Shown piece by piece: positions 26,058 through 34,731 of a stretch of DNA of 64,000 nt. Source of the DNA: Clostridiales bacterium (lineage in GTDB: Bacteria > Bacillota > Clostridia > Oscillospirales > Oscillospiraceae). The DNA lies in the NCBI GenBank assembly GCA_029265405.1, contig JAJUJI010000001.1, positions 1 through 64,000 of the forward strand. Direction: 5' to 3'. Position 1 is the stretch's first letter. Every line of letters starts with the position of its first letter. The notes below the pieces were generated by a model. That model was not told the DNA's origin. It saw only the letters and a list, made by a program, of their open reading frames with translations, and searched no databases. The position numbers and the translations under genes were made by a program.

Positions 26058-26765
26058 TCAAAGAGGGCTCTTTTGGATTTTGGAATAGCGGCGGGGATAG
26101 CCGGGCGGAGTATCCGATATTTTTCTTATTATTACAACGCTGCGCGGAACAGGGCCTGCGGAATACTCATAAACGCGCTCAACCTCTCCGCCAAGTATTT
26201 TTACGGCTTTTTCCGCTTCCTTAAGCTCGTCCAGGCAATCCCTCGCCTTCATGGCAAGCAAGGCCCCTCCCGTTTTTACCAGCGGCAGACAGAGCTCCGC
26301 CAGCACATTCATTCGAGCAAGCGCGCGGGACGCGCAATAGTCATACGCTCCGCGATATTCCTTCATAAGCGAGAGCTCTTCGGCACGCCCCTGGACGCAT
26401 TCCGCCTCGACTCCAAGCAAGGCGCAGAGCTCCTTTAAAAAAACTATTTTTTTCCCCGCGCTGTCCAATAGAGTCAGCCCGAGGGAGGGCTCGGCAAGCT
26501 TGAGCGGCAAGCCGGGAAACCCCGCTCCCGTTCCGACATCTATTATGCGGCGTCCCACCAGCTCCGCGCAGCCGAGCAGGGCGAGGCTGTCAAGAAAGTG
26601 CTTTTCGGCGCAGTCCCGTTCTCCCTCGATTGCGGTAAGGTTCATCAGCTCGTTTTTGAGGGCTAAAAAGCTGCGGTATTTTTCAAGCTGCTCCAGGAGC
26701 TCTGCGGAGACAATCAGCCCTATTTTTTCCGCTCCCTGAAGGATGGCGTCAGCAAATTCGCTCAT
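26058..26765 (-). CDS. rsmG: 16S rRNA (guanine527-N7)-methyltransferase
   Basis: A 235-residue RsmG (GidB), which methylates G527 of 16S rRNA using SAM. The SAM-binding DVGTGAGFPGLPL is at about 77-89, with NLTAI near 42 and HFLDSL near 56, all family hallmarks. The start ATG overlaps the stop of the preceding gene (ATGA). In Firmicutes rsmG usually sits between mnmG and the parAB region; here the parAB link is kept but mnmE/mnmG are absent from the window. Confidence 0.95.
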   Translation of the reverse strand: MSEFADAILQGAEKIGLIVSAELLEQLEKYRSFLALKNELMNLTAIEGERDCAEKHFLDSLALLGCAELVGRRIIDVGTGAGFPGLPLKLAEPSLGLTLLDSAGKKIVFLKELCALLGVEAECVQGRAEELSLMKEYRGAYDYCASRALARMNVLAELCLPLVKTGGALLAMKARDCLDELKEAEKAVKILGGEVERVYEYSAGPVPRSVVIIRKISDTPPGYPRRYSKIQKSPL

Positions 26766-27286
26766 TTCGGCATCAAATAAAACAGCTTCCAGTTTTCAAG
26801 CAGGTCGAAGTAGCCGTAATAGTCTGTCGTGCCCGGCTCCTTTTCATACAGGAAGCCCGCGCAGCCGCCGTCCTTATAATAAGTATAGAACAGCACCGCG
26901 TCCTCCTTGACTTCAATGTTCCAAACGGTTCCGCCGCTCTTATATTCGCCGAAAACGGCCTTAAGGCTCTTTTGCGCGGCTTCATCCTCAAGCTTAAGCT
27001 CGCCTGCGGCCTCCCCGTTCCGCGTCAGCATGGGCAGGCCGTCAGACGAGCGCATTACGCTGAACCCGGAGCCTTCCAGCAGCGCCGCCGTCAGCGTCTG
27101 TATATCGTCGGCCTTTTCGACGAACATATTCCTCGCCTCCAGCAGTTTGTCCTCAAACTGGGAGGAAGCGCCGCCTTCCGCCGAGGCGGCCACGGCAATA
27201 TAGGCATGCCTCACCAAAAACGCCGCCGCCACAGCGAGGACCGCGCTTAAAGCCGCTTTTAATGTAGCGCTTATTTTTACTTTCAT
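26762..27286 (-). CDS. predicted exported or membrane-anchored protein, unknown function
   Basis: A 174-residue protein I do not recognise. A basic start (MKVKISATLK) and a hydrophobic stretch (about 11-34) suggest a signal anchor or cleavable signal peptide; an A-x-A site near residue 32-34 is possible. The rest is a soluble, acidic domain with aromatic-rich segments (VLFYTYYKDGG, DYYGYFDLLENW). It overlaps mscL upstream and rsmG downstream by 4 bases each (ATGA), so it is tightly coupled in the parA-rsmG operon. Confidence 0.6.
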   Translation of the reverse strand: MKVKISATLKAALSAVLAVAAAFLVRHAYIAVAASAEGGASSQFEDKLLEARNMFVEKADDIQTLTAALLEGSGFSVMRSSDGLPMLTRNGEAAGELKLEDEAAQKSLKAVFGEYKSGGTVWNIEVKEDAVLFYTYYKDGGCAGFLYEKEPGTTDYYGYFDLLENWKLFYLMPK

Positions 27287-27744
27287 AACCCTCTCTTATT
27301 TTGGTCCCTGAGCAGGTCGCGTATCTCCTCCAGCAGCCTCTCCTCCCTGCTCGGAACAGGCTCGGCGGGAGTTTCGGAGGGCTTGGCTTCCTTTTTCCGT
27401 TCCGCCAGCGATCGCGCCTTGTTGAAGGCCTTGACGATGCAAAACACAATAAACGCAATTATAATAAAATCGATGACGGTATTTAAGAAGGTGCCAAAGC
27501 CAAGGACGGTAGCCTGCTCAACCACAGTCCCCGACGAGTCCACAACGGCCGGCTTCAGCGTCACGTTCAGAACAGTCGCGGCGTCTGTGCCGCCGAATAT
27601 CCAGCCTATAAAGGGCATAAGCAGGTCGTTTACCAGCGAGGCGGTAATTTTGCCGAACGCGGAAGCCACTATCACACCCACAGCCAGGTCAAGCACGTTG
27701 CCCCGCATTATGAAGGCCTTGAACTCGTTCAAAAATTTTTTCAA
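27283..27744 (-). CDS. mscL: large-conductance mechanosensitive channel
   Basis: About 153 residues of MscL, the homopentameric channel that releases solutes on hypo-osmotic shock. FIMRGNVLDLAVGVIVASAFGKI covers the N-terminal helix and start of TM1; the second membrane helix is near 75-97, followed by a charged helical tail. The tail is longer than in E. coli MscL (136 residues). TTG at 27744 (AGGAG 9 bases upstream) gives the usual MKKFLNEFKAF start; an ATG 9 bases earlier lies too close to the ribosome site but cannot be excluded. Confidence 0.93.
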   Translation of the reverse strand: MKKFLNEFKAFIMRGNVLDLAVGVIVASAFGKITASLVNDLLMPFIGWIFGGTDAATVLNVTLKPAVVDSSGTVVEQATVLGFGTFLNTVIDFIIIAFIVFCIVKAFNKARSLAERKKEAKPSETPAEPVPSREERLLEEIRDLLRDQNKRGL

Positions 27745-27756
27745 CCGTACCATCTC

Positions 27757-29058
27757 CTATACAGTTTTCTTGGTTATCAGCTCCAGCCCTCCCATATACT
27801 TGCGCAGCACCTCGGGTATGACGACGCTTCCGTCGGCCCGCTGATTCTGCTCGACTATAGCGGGCAAAATTCTGGAAGTGGCCAGTCCCGAGCCGTTAAG
27901 AGTGTGGACGTACTCTATCCTTCCCGCATTGGAGCCTTCGCGCCTGAAGCGGATAGAGCCTCGCCTCGCCTGAAAGTCGCGGGCGTTCGATACGGAGGAA
28001 ACCTCCTTATAGCCGTTCATGGACGGTATGTGTATTTCAATGTCGTATGTCCTTGCCATGGAGGCCGAGCAGTCGCCCGCCGCCAGCTTGACCGTGCGGA
28101 AATGGAAGCCCAGGCCCTTGACCAGCGCCTCCGCCTTCCCCACCAGCTCCTCAAAGGCCGCGTCGGAGCCCTCCGGCGTGGTGTACTGGACCATTTCCAC
28201 CTTGTTGAACTGATGTCCCCTCACCATGCCCCTTTCGTCGGCCCGATAGCTGCCCGCTTCGCGCCGGAAGCAAGGCGTGTAGGAAATATATTTTTTGGGA
28301 AGCTCCGATTCCTTCAATATTTCGTCCCTATGGAGGCTTACCAGGGCCGTTTCCGCAGTGGGAAGCATAAAGCGGCGCTGGCTTTCCTCGTCCGCTGCAA
28401 GCCAATATACGTCGCCCTCAAATTTGGGAAACTGTCCCGCCGTAAGCCCGGCCTCGTAGCCCAGCATATGCGGTACAAGCACAAGCTCGTACCCGTCGGC
28501 TATGTGAGTGTCTATAAAATAGTTCAGCAGGGCCCACTCAAGGCGGGCGCCAAGCCCCCTGTAGACCCAAAAGCCGTTGCCGGACAGCTTTGCCCCTCTC
28601 GGATAATCTATCAGCCCAAGCTCCGTACAGAGGTCCACATGATTTTTAGGCTCAAAATCAAAGCTGTGGGGGCTGCCGAAATAGCGTATCGGCTCGTTGT
28701 TTTCCTTGCCGCCGGGCCTCAGGTCCTCGTCCGGGAGGTTGTAAAGCGACAGCATAAGGCTGTCGTATTCCTCCTCCACAGCCTTGAGCTGAAGGTCCAT
28801 GCTCTTTATGCCGTCGGACAGGGCCTTCATCCGCGCCATTGTTTCCGCCGTATCCTGACCGGCTTTTTTCATGGCGGGTATCTGCTTGGACACCTTGTTC
28901 TGCTCCGCCTTAAGGTTTTCCGTGTTGTATATGAGCTCCCTGCGCTTTGCGTCCAGCTCAAGCAGCCTGTCTATTTCCTTGCCAAAATCGGCGCACTTGC
29001 AGCGGTAGCGCTCCTTTATCCTTTCGGGGTTCTCCCTTATCAGCTTGATGTCTATCAT
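27757..29058 (-). CDS. serS: serine--tRNA ligase
   Basis: A 433-residue class II synthetase. The N-terminal coiled-coil tRNA-binding arm spans about residues 30-105. Motif 2 appears as FRREAGSYRADERGMVRGHQF and motif 3 as GSGLATSRILPAIVEQNQ; the TAE serine-binding signature is FMLPTAETALV. Normal length. Start ATG with GGAGG. Located between parB and mscL, a common Clostridial position near the origin. Confidence 0.97.
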   Translation of the reverse strand: MIDIKLIRENPERIKERYRCKCADFGKEIDRLLELDAKRRELIYNTENLKAEQNKVSKQIPAMKKAGQDTAETMARMKALSDGIKSMDLQLKAVEEEYDSLMLSLYNLPDEDLRPGGKENNEPIRYFGSPHSFDFEPKNHVDLCTELGLIDYPRGAKLSGNGFWVYRGLGARLEWALLNYFIDTHIADGYELVLVPHMLGYEAGLTAGQFPKFEGDVYWLAADEESQRRFMLPTAETALVSLHRDEILKESELPKKYISYTPCFRREAGSYRADERGMVRGHQFNKVEMVQYTTPEGSDAAFEELVGKAEALVKGLGFHFRTVKLAAGDCSASMARTYDIEIHIPSMNGYKEVSSVSNARDFQARRGSIRFRREGSNAGRIEYVHTLNGSGLATSRILPAIVEQNQRADGSVVIPEVLRKYMGGLELITKKTV

Positions 29059-29073
29059 GTTCCATATCCTCCG

Positions 29074-29952
29074 TTATTCTGCGTTTTGCGCGGCCGCAAA
29101 AGAGCTGAGAGCTGTTATAAGCTTGTCCAGATCCTCGTTGCCATAATACTCTATCTCTATTTTGCCCTTTTTAGGGCCGTGATTTATCCTTACTTTTCTG
29201 CCGAGCAGCGATATAAGCCTTTCCTCCAGCTCGGCAACGTATATAGCCGCGGTATCGGAAGGCTTTGATATCGCCGAGCTTTTTTTTGCCGCAAGCTTTT
29301 TCTTTACCAGGAGCTCCGTCTGGCGCACCGAAAGGCCCTGCCGCTCGATTGTCTCGGCCAGGGCGCACATCAGGTCCGGATTGTCAAGCGCAAGCAGAGC
29401 ACGGGCGTGCCCCGAGGAAATGGAGCCTCGTTCAAGCATCGCCAGAACCTTATCCGGAAGCGACAGGAGGCGAAGCGCGTTTGCCACGGCGGGGCGGGAC
29501 TTCCCCACCCGCCTTGCAGCCATTTCCTGAGTAAAGCCGTAATCGTCTATCAGCGCCCTGTAGCCCTTGGCTTCCTCGACCGGATTCAGGTCCTCCCTCT
29601 GCAAATTTTCAACGAGCGCCAGCTCCATAGCGCTGCGGTCGTCCGCCTCTATAATGCGCGAGGGTATCTCGCTCAGGCCCGCCATGCGCGCCGCCCTCCA
29701 GCGGCGCTCGCCGGCTATTATCTGATAGCAGCCGGATGAAAGGCGCCTGACGGTTATCGGCTGCAGCACTCCATGCTGCGATATGGATTCTGACAGGGCC
29801 TGAAGGCTTTCCTCGTCAAAGCGCTCTCGAGGCTGAAGCTCAGACGACTCTACCCTGGATATGGGCAGCATGGTGCACTCCAAATTATCCGACGAAAGAA
29901 GCTCTTCCCCGAAGAGAGCGCCGAGGCCGCTGCCAAGGCCTTTCTTAGCCAT
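29074..29952 (-). CDS. parB: chromosome-partitioning protein ParB/Spo0J
   Basis: A 292-residue ParB. It has the N-terminal CTPase domain (LQPRERFDEESLQALSESI, then the GERRWRAAR motif near residue 80 and ENLQREDLNPVEEA near 112), the helix-turn-helix parS reader (about 135-195, GKSRPAVANALRLL) and a C-terminal dimerisation domain. It should load on the two parS sites at 30772 and 30811. The gene follows parA by 12 bases. Confidence 0.96.
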   Translation of the reverse strand: MAKKGLGSGLGALFGEELLSSDNLECTMLPISRVESSELQPRERFDEESLQALSESISQHGVLQPITVRRLSSGCYQIIAGERRWRAARMAGLSEIPSRIIEADDRSAMELALVENLQREDLNPVEEAKGYRALIDDYGFTQEMAARRVGKSRPAVANALRLLSLPDKVLAMLERGSISSGHARALLALDNPDLMCALAETIERQGLSVRQTELLVKKKLAAKKSSAISKPSDTAAIYVAELEERLISLLGRKVRINHGPKKGKIEIEYYGNEDLDKLITALSSFAAAQNAE

Positions 29953-29964
29953 AATTTGCCCTCC

Positions 29965-30723
29965 CTATGAATTTCTCTCGATTATTTCTTTGGCAAGGTC
30001 GACATAGGCCTGCGAGCCTCGGGATGTCCCGTCGTAGGCAAGCGCGGGCTTAAGGTGGCTCGGAGCTTCGCTCAGCCTAACGTTGCGAGGGATGACGGTT
30101 TTAAAAACTGCGCGCTTAAAGTACTTTTTCACCTCGTTGGCCACCTGGAGGGAAAGGTTCGTCCTCCCGTCGAACATCGTAAGCAGCACTCCCTCTATTT
30201 CAAGCTCCGGATTGTGCGTGCGCCTTATCATTCTAACCGAAGCCATCAGGTCGCTCAGCCCCTCAAGGGCCAAATATTCGCATTGGACGGGTATCAGAAT
30301 AGAATCGGCGGCGGCTAAGGCATTAAGGGTAAGCAGCTCCAAAAGCGCGGGACAATCAATAAAAATAAAATCGTATTTATCTTTAATTGGGGCCAAGGCG
30401 TTTTTTAAAACATATTCCCTGTTCTCAACGCCCGTCAAGAGTATTCCCGAGCCGAACAAGCCCTTATTGCAGGGAATAACGTCCGCATATTTGGTGCTAA
30501 CTACGGCTTTTTCCGCCGGAACTCCTTCTATGAGGACATTGTATGTACTGGGATAGACGTTGTTTTTATCTATCCCCATTCCGGACGTGCTGTGCCCCTG
30601 GGGATCCGTATCGACCAAAAGAACCCGCTTGCCCTGCTCTTTAAGAGCAAAGCAAAGGTTGACGCAGGTGGTTGTCTTCCCTACGCCGCCTTTTTGATTG
30701 AAGAGAGCTATCGTCTTTGCCAT
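29965..30723 (-). CDS. parA: chromosome-partitioning ATPase ParA/Soj
   Basis: A 252-residue deviant Walker ATPase: FNQKGGVGKTTT at 8-19, switch motif DTDPQGHSTSG near 39 and DCPALL near 120. It works with ParB in origin segregation and, in Bacilli, in control of DnaA and sporulation. The ATG at 30723 gives the normal family start MAKTIALFNQKGG. The -10 of its promoter ends only 10 bases upstream, so the mRNA would have almost no leader. An in-frame ATG at 30744 lies inside the promoter and lacks a ribosome site. Confidence 0.95.
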   Translation of the reverse strand: MAKTIALFNQKGGVGKTTTCVNLCFALKEQGKRVLLVDTDPQGHSTSGMGIDKNNVYPSTYNVLIEGVPAEKAVVSTKYADVIPCNKGLFGSGILLTGVENREYVLKNALAPIKDKYDFIFIDCPALLELLTLNALAAADSILIPVQCEYLALEGLSDLMASVRMIRRTHNPELEIEGVLLTMFDGRTNLSLQVANEVKKYFKRAVFKTVIPRNVRLSEAPSHLKPALAYDGTSRGSQAYVDLAKEIIERNS

Positions 30724-30732
30724 AGTGAGGGT

Positions 30733-30760
30733 ATTATACCACATTTCAGGGGCTTTTCAA
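30733..30760 (-). promoter_or_regulatory. promoter of the parA operon
   Basis: Minus strand TTGAAA (30760-30755), 16-bp spacer, perfect TATAAT (30738-30733) preceded by TGG. Transcription would begin about 3-4 bases before the parA ATG. It lies 11 bases from the first parS site. Confidence 0.7.
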
Positions 30761-30771
30761 CAGCAAAGAAA

Positions 30772-30787
30772 TGTTTCACGTGAAACA
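30772..30787. promoter_or_regulatory. parS site 1
   Basis: The 16-bp palindrome TGTTTCACGTGAAACA, a perfect match to the B. subtilis parS consensus. Binding and loading site for the ParB encoded at 29074-29952. Confidence 0.95.
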
Positions 30788-30810
30788 TTGGAGCTCGTCC
30801 GGGGCGCCCT

Positions 30811-30826
30811 TGTTTCACGTGAAACA
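30811..30826. promoter_or_regulatory. parS site 2
   Basis: A second identical palindrome TGTTTCACGTGAAACA, starting 39 bp after the first. It directly abuts the -35 hexamer of the rightward promoter at 30827. Confidence 0.95.
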
Positions 30827-30855
30827 TTGCGCGGGCCGCTAATTGATGCTAAAAT
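30827..30855 (+). promoter_or_regulatory. promoter of the nitroreductase gene
   Basis: TTGCGC (30827-30832), 17-bp spacer, TAAAAT (30850-30855) with a TGC extended -10. The -35 begins at the base right after parS site 2, so ParB bound there could affect it. Confidence 0.6.
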
Positions 30856-30889
30856 AGCTTTGCAGTTCATCACGGAAGGAGCAGCAATT

Positions 30890-31414
30890 ATGAATGAAGT
30901 AATGCGCGCGATTTACGGAAGGCGCAGCACAAGGAGTTATCTTCCCGAACAAATAAGCGACGAAAGTCTCTCTCTTATACTGGACGCCGGCCTTTGGGCG
31001 CCTACCGCCAGAAACATGCAGGAAATCAGGTTTGCCGTCGTTAGGAACGCCGATATTATGAATGAAATTAAGGCCGACTTTGCCGCCTGCGACGACAGGG
31101 GAGCCCTTGCCAGGGATTTCGACCATAACGCTCCCGTATTCATTTTTCTTTTTGGCCCGAAGGCGTGGCCCTATTCCGAAATAGACGCCGGGATCGCCGT
31201 CGAAAACATGGCGATAGCTGCCGAAGGCCTCGGCCTCGGCAGCGTTATCATAGGAGTCATAAGGGATTTCATGCGTTCCGCCGCGGGAGAAAAATGGCTC
31301 AAACGCTTCGGCCTGCCGGAGGATTATCATTTCGTCATCGGCCTTGCCCTCGGCAAAATAAAAAGCCCCACTCCGGTCCACCCCATAGCCGGGGACAGGA
31401 TAATCATGCTCTGA
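30890..31414 (+). CDS. nitroreductase family protein
   Basis: A 174-residue flavoprotein of the nitroreductase fold. The N-terminal RRSTRSYLPEQISDE binds FMN phosphate, APTARNMQ (about 43-50) is the second FMN contact, and a central glycine-rich EGLGLGSVIIG lies near 115. Such enzymes use NAD(P)H and FMN to reduce nitro groups, quinones or flavins; the natural substrate is unknown. The ATG at 30890 has GGAAGGAG 7 bases upstream; longer forms of the frame run through the parS region and were rejected. Confidence 0.88.
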   Translation: MNEVMRAIYGRRSTRSYLPEQISDESLSLILDAGLWAPTARNMQEIRFAVVRNADIMNEIKADFAACDDRGALARDFDHNAPVFIFLFGPKAWPYSEIDAGIAVENMAIAAEGLGLGSVIIGVIRDFMRSAAGEKWLKRFGLPEDYHFVIGLALGKIKSPTPVHPIAGDRIIML

Positions 31415-31419
31415 GCTGT

Positions 31420-32325
31420 TCAGCTCATAAATAATTCCACGTCGTCTATCGTAAGCCCTTCATGCAGGGCAAGGTTTATCCCGTAGCCCAGCAGTTTCGA
31501 TATGTCGTCTATATATTTGTCTATTTCTCTGGGCGTCACTATCATGCTCTGCCCGTATTCTCCAAAATCCTCGGGCTCATAGTTGCCTTTTTCTGCCATT
31601 TTTATTAGATCCGCAGCCAGTGTGGCCGCATCCACCACCGTCGGCACTCCTACTGCGACTACCGGTATCCCCAGGCTTTTTTTGCTTATCTCCGCCCTGC
31701 TGTTGCCCACGCCCGAGCCCGGCACTATTCCGGTATCCGATATCTGCACCGTACGGCAGATCCTTCCCAGCCTTCTGGAGGCCAGAGCGTCTACGGCAAT
31801 TATCGCGTCCGGGCGCAGCTTCTCCGCCATTGCGGATATCAGTTCGGCGCTCTCCACGCCCGTGGTGCCCATAACGCCCGTCCCCATTACAGAAACCCTG
31901 CGCAGGCTTCCGAAGTGCTCCGGCAGCTCGTCCACAAGATGCCGCGTGGCCATAGTATAGCTTGCCGTTTTGGGACCCAGCTCGTCGGGGGTTATCGCGC
32001 TGTTTCCAAGTCCCGCGACGAATACGCTGTCGCTTTTTTTCAGGTTCAATACCTGCCTCAGCCTGTCGGCTATCAGGCCGACGCCTCGCTTGAAGGCTCC
32101 CTCCTCCTTTTCAAGGAAGCCCTCCAGGTCTATCGTAAGATACGTTCCCACAGGCTTGCTGAGCGCCGACTCGCCCCTTGCGTCCAGTATTTTTAAGGTT
32201 TCAAGCCTGTAGCCGTTGGCGGTTTCCGAAACCGCTTCAACTCCCTCGAGTTTTGTCGTTTCTCCGGCGCTTTCGCGCCATAGATCTCTTGCCTCCTGAG
32301 CAAGATCGGTTCTTATGCTTCGCAT
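31420..32325 (-). CDS. gpr: GPR endopeptidase (germination protease)
   Basis: A 301-residue GPR, the aspartic-type protease that degrades small acid-soluble proteins when spores germinate; it is made in the forespore as a zymogen. The N-terminal RTDLAQEARDLW resembles the processed propeptide region. Conserved blocks include TIDLEG, GLGNSAITPDELGP (about 105-118), GTTGVES and IAVDALASR (about 176-184). It marks the organism as an endospore former. The convergent nitroreductase gene ends 5 bases away without a visible terminator. Confidence 0.95.
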   Translation of the reverse strand: MRSIRTDLAQEARDLWRESAGETTKLEGVEAVSETANGYRLETLKILDARGESALSKPVGTYLTIDLEGFLEKEEGAFKRGVGLIADRLRQVLNLKKSDSVFVAGLGNSAITPDELGPKTASYTMATRHLVDELPEHFGSLRRVSVMGTGVMGTTGVESAELISAMAEKLRPDAIIAVDALASRRLGRICRTVQISDTGIVPGSGVGNSRAEISKKSLGIPVVAVGVPTVVDAATLAADLIKMAEKGNYEPEDFGEYGQSMIVTPREIDKYIDDISKLLGYGINLALHEGLTIDDVELFMS

Positions 32326-32412
32326 TTCTTTTCTCTCCGGTCATTGCAATTCGCTACGATGCTTAGTTTGTTCAAGCTCCGCAGACATATTCGGAAATAT
32401 TTCTAAAATGTC

Positions 32413-32441
32413 TTGCATTTGGGCCAAAGAAGTGATATATT
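32413..32441 (+). promoter_or_regulatory. promoter of rpsT
   Basis: TTGCAT (32413-32418), 17-bp spacer, TATATT (32436-32441) preceded by TGA. Transcription would start near 32448, giving a leader of about 87 bases before the TTG start; the leader could host S20 feedback control but no defined structure was recognised. Confidence 0.7.
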
Positions 32442-32534
32442 GTTTATCCGCACGGATATTGAAAGCAACATGCATATCGGCGTGTTCTATTATTGCCAAT
32501 TAACGGACAGATTGGTATCGAGGAGGTGAGTTAT

Positions 32535-32798
32535 TTGCCCAACATAAAATCGGCAGCCAAGCGCGACCAGCTTTCCAAAGCCAGAAACGCCGTAAACAAG
32601 GCCAACAAAACCGCTCTTAAGTCCACCATAAAGAAGTTTGACGCGGCTGTGGCTGAAGGCAACAAGGCTGCGGCGGCCGAGGCCTACATCGTTGCCGTCA
32701 AGGCCGTTGACAAGGCGGTTACCAAAGGTATAGTTCATAAGAACAACGCAGCCCGCAAAAAGAGCAGGCTCACCAAATCGCTCAACGCTATGTCTTGA
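32535..32798 (+). CDS. rpsT: 30S ribosomal protein S20
   Basis: An 87-residue S20: MPNIKSAAKRDQLSKARN start, lysine/alanine-rich three-helix body and the C-terminal NNAARKKSRLTKSLN. It binds 16S rRNA early in 30S assembly. The start is TTG with AGGAGGTGAG 6 bases upstream; rare start codons are common for S20 and fit autoregulated translation. The divergent gpr-rpsT arrangement is conserved in Clostridia. Confidence 0.97.
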   Translation: MPNIKSAAKRDQLSKARNAVNKANKTALKSTIKKFDAAVAEGNKAAAAEAYIVAVKAVDKAVTKGIVHKNNAARKKSRLTKSLNAMS

Positions 32799-32810
32799 TT
32801 TCCGTATTCA

Positions 32811-32839
32811 AAAGCTCCGGCTTCATTGGCCGGAGCTTT
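32811..32839 (+). terminator. terminator of rpsT
   Basis: Perfect 11-bp stem AAAGCTCCGGC / GCCGGAGCTTT with a 7-base loop, 12 bases after the rpsT stop and just before the end of the convergent YgiQ gene. The T-tract is short (part of the stem), so it may act in both directions. Confidence 0.75.
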
Positions 32840-32841
32840 CG

Positions 32842-34731
32842 CTATTTCCGGGGCTTGCCCGGCTTTTCTTTTTTGCGCCCTCCGCCCGGGCGTACCGCAC
32901 CGCCCCTCTTCGACTCCGCCGGGCGCACAAGACAATTTTTACCGTAACCTATCAGATCCTCCCGGCCCGCTTTTTTCAGGGCCTCGATGACCAGGCCTTT
33001 CTTTTCCGGCCTGTACCATTGCAGGAGCGCCCTTTGCAGCTCCTTTTCATGATAGTCCTTGGGCACATAAACGGCCCTGCCGGTACGGGGGTCTATTCCG
33101 GTATGATACATGCAGGTTGAAATCGTTCCGGGTGTGGGGTAAAAATCCTGGACCTGCTCCGGCCGTATGCCGCGCTTTTTCAAATATTCCGCCAGCCTCA
33201 CCGCGTCGTGCAGCGTACAGCCGGGGTGCGAGGACATGAGGTAAGGGACAAGATATTGCTCTTTTCCGTATTCCCTGTTCAGCCGCGCGTATTTTTCGGA
33301 AAAGCGCTCGTATAATTCAGAGTGCGGCTTGCCCATGCAGTCCAGCACCGAGTCCACGCAGTGCTCCGGGGCCACCTTCAATTGGCCGCTTACATGATGC
33401 TTAACCAGCTCCGCGAAAAATTCGCCGCTTCCGTCGGCAAGCAGATAGTCGTAGCGTATGCCCGAGCGTACAAAAACCTTTTTGACGCCCTCCACCGCGC
33501 GAAGCTTCCTCAAAAGCGCAAGATAATCTTTATGGTCCGCGTCCAGGCTGGGGCAGGCGGACGGGGCCAGGCAGCTTTTATCGGGGCAAAGCCCGCGCTT
33601 GAGCTGCGCCTTGCAGGAGGGGTGCCGGAAATTGGCTGTGGGCCCGCCTACGTCGTGTATATATCCCTTGAATAGAGGATGCTTCGTAAGCTCCCTTGCC
33701 TCTCTGAGCACCGACTCATGGCTTCTTGAGGTTACCATGCGGCCCTGATGGAAGGCCAGGGCGCAAAAATTGCAGCCGCCGAAGCAGCCGCGATTGTGTA
33801 TTATCGAAAATCTTACTTCCTCAAGCGCCGGCACTCCCCCTGCCTCGTCATACATCGGGTGGGCTTCCCTTGTGAAAGGGAGCGCCGCCACAAAGTCAAG
33901 CTCGGCCGTATTCAAGGGCATGGCCGGCGGGTTGACTGCCAGGTATTTTTCGCCGTGCTTTTGCAGCACCGCTCTGCCCCTTATCGGGTCATGCTCGGCG
34001 TATTGGATGCGGCATGCCTCGGCGCAGGCCCTTTTGTCGGACTTTACCTCCTCAAAAGACGGACACGTCACGGACTCGTATTCGGCAGCCGGCTCGTCGG
34101 CTATATAGGCGGTACCCCTGACGTTGCGTATCGAGCCTATTTTTTCTCCCGCCTTCAGCCTGCGCGCTATTTCGCGGCTCGCCCGCTCGCCCATTCCGTA
34201 AACCAGCAGGTCTGCGCCGGAATCAAACAGGACGGAGCGGCGAACCTCGTCGTCCCAGTAATCGTAGTGGGCGAAGCGGCGGAGCGAGGCCTCCAAGCCG
34301 CCTATGATTACGGGAAGTCCCGGAAAGGCCTCCCTTACCCTTTGGGCGTATACTATCGCCGCCCTGTCCGGGCGAAGCCCCGCCTTTTTTCCGGGGCTGT
34401 AGTAGTCCTCGCTCCGCCGGCGCTTGGCGGCCGTATAATGGGCCACCATTGAGTCCAGGTTCCCGGCCGATATCATCGCCGCGTACCTCGGCCGCCCCAT
34501 TTCGGCAAACGCGCCGGCGCTTTTCCAGTCCGGCTGGGCCAGTATCGCCACGCGGAAGCCCTCCGCTTCAAGGACCCTGCCTATCACAGGCGTGCCGAAG
34601 GAGGGATGGTCCACATAAGCGTCGCCCGTTATAAGCAGGAAATCGTAATAATACAGCCCCCGCCTGAGCATATCCTCCCGGCTGACCGGCAAAAACAGCC
34701 CCTCTATGTTATCCTTTTTTCCATCACGCAT
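32842..34731 (-). CDS. YgiQ family radical SAM protein
   Basis: A 629-residue protein of the YgiQ/UPF0313 family. An N-terminal cobalamin-binding-like region contains the hallmark GDAYVDHPSFGTPVIGR (about 36-52) and a GGLEASLRRFAHYDYWD segment (about 140-156). The radical SAM core holds CFGGCNFC (about 304-311), and a basic C-terminal tail ends the protein. The function of the family is unknown. The listed ATG overlaps the upstream gene by 28 bases; a TTG at 34692 with GAGGGG 6 bases upstream is an attractive alternative start. Confidence 0.9.
   Translation of the reverse strand: MRDGKKDNIEGLFLPVSREDMLRRGLYYYDFLLITGDAYVDHPSFGTPVIGRVLEAEGFRVAILAQPDWKSAGAFAEMGRPRYAAMISAGNLDSMVAHYTAAKRRRSEDYYSPGKKAGLRPDRAAIVYAQRVREAFPGLPVIIGGLEASLRRFAHYDYWDDEVRRSVLFDSGADLLVYGMGERASREIARRLKAGEKIGSIRNVRGTAYIADEPAAEYESVTCPSFEEVKSDKRACAEACRIQYAEHDPIRGRAVLQKHGEKYLAVNPPAMPLNTAELDFVAALPFTREAHPMYDEAGGVPALEEVRFSIIHNRGCFGGCNFCALAFHQGRMVTSRSHESVLREARELTKHPLFKGYIHDVGGPTANFRHPSCKAQLKRGLCPDKSCLAPSACPSLDADHKDYLALLRKLRAVEGVKKVFVRSGIRYDYLLADGSGEFFAELVKHHVSGQLKVAPEHCVDSVLDCMGKPHSELYERFSEKYARLNREYGKEQYLVPYLMSSHPGCTLHDAVRLAEYLKKRGIRPEQVQDFYPTPGTISTCMYHTGIDPRTGRAVYVPKDYHEKELQRALLQWYRPEKKGLVIEALKKAGREDLIGYGKNCLVRPAESKRGGAVRPGGGRKKEKPGKPRK

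Noticed and set aside
27904-29268. 454-codon open frame on the plus strand
   Set aside because: Antisense shadow of serS and the end of parB.
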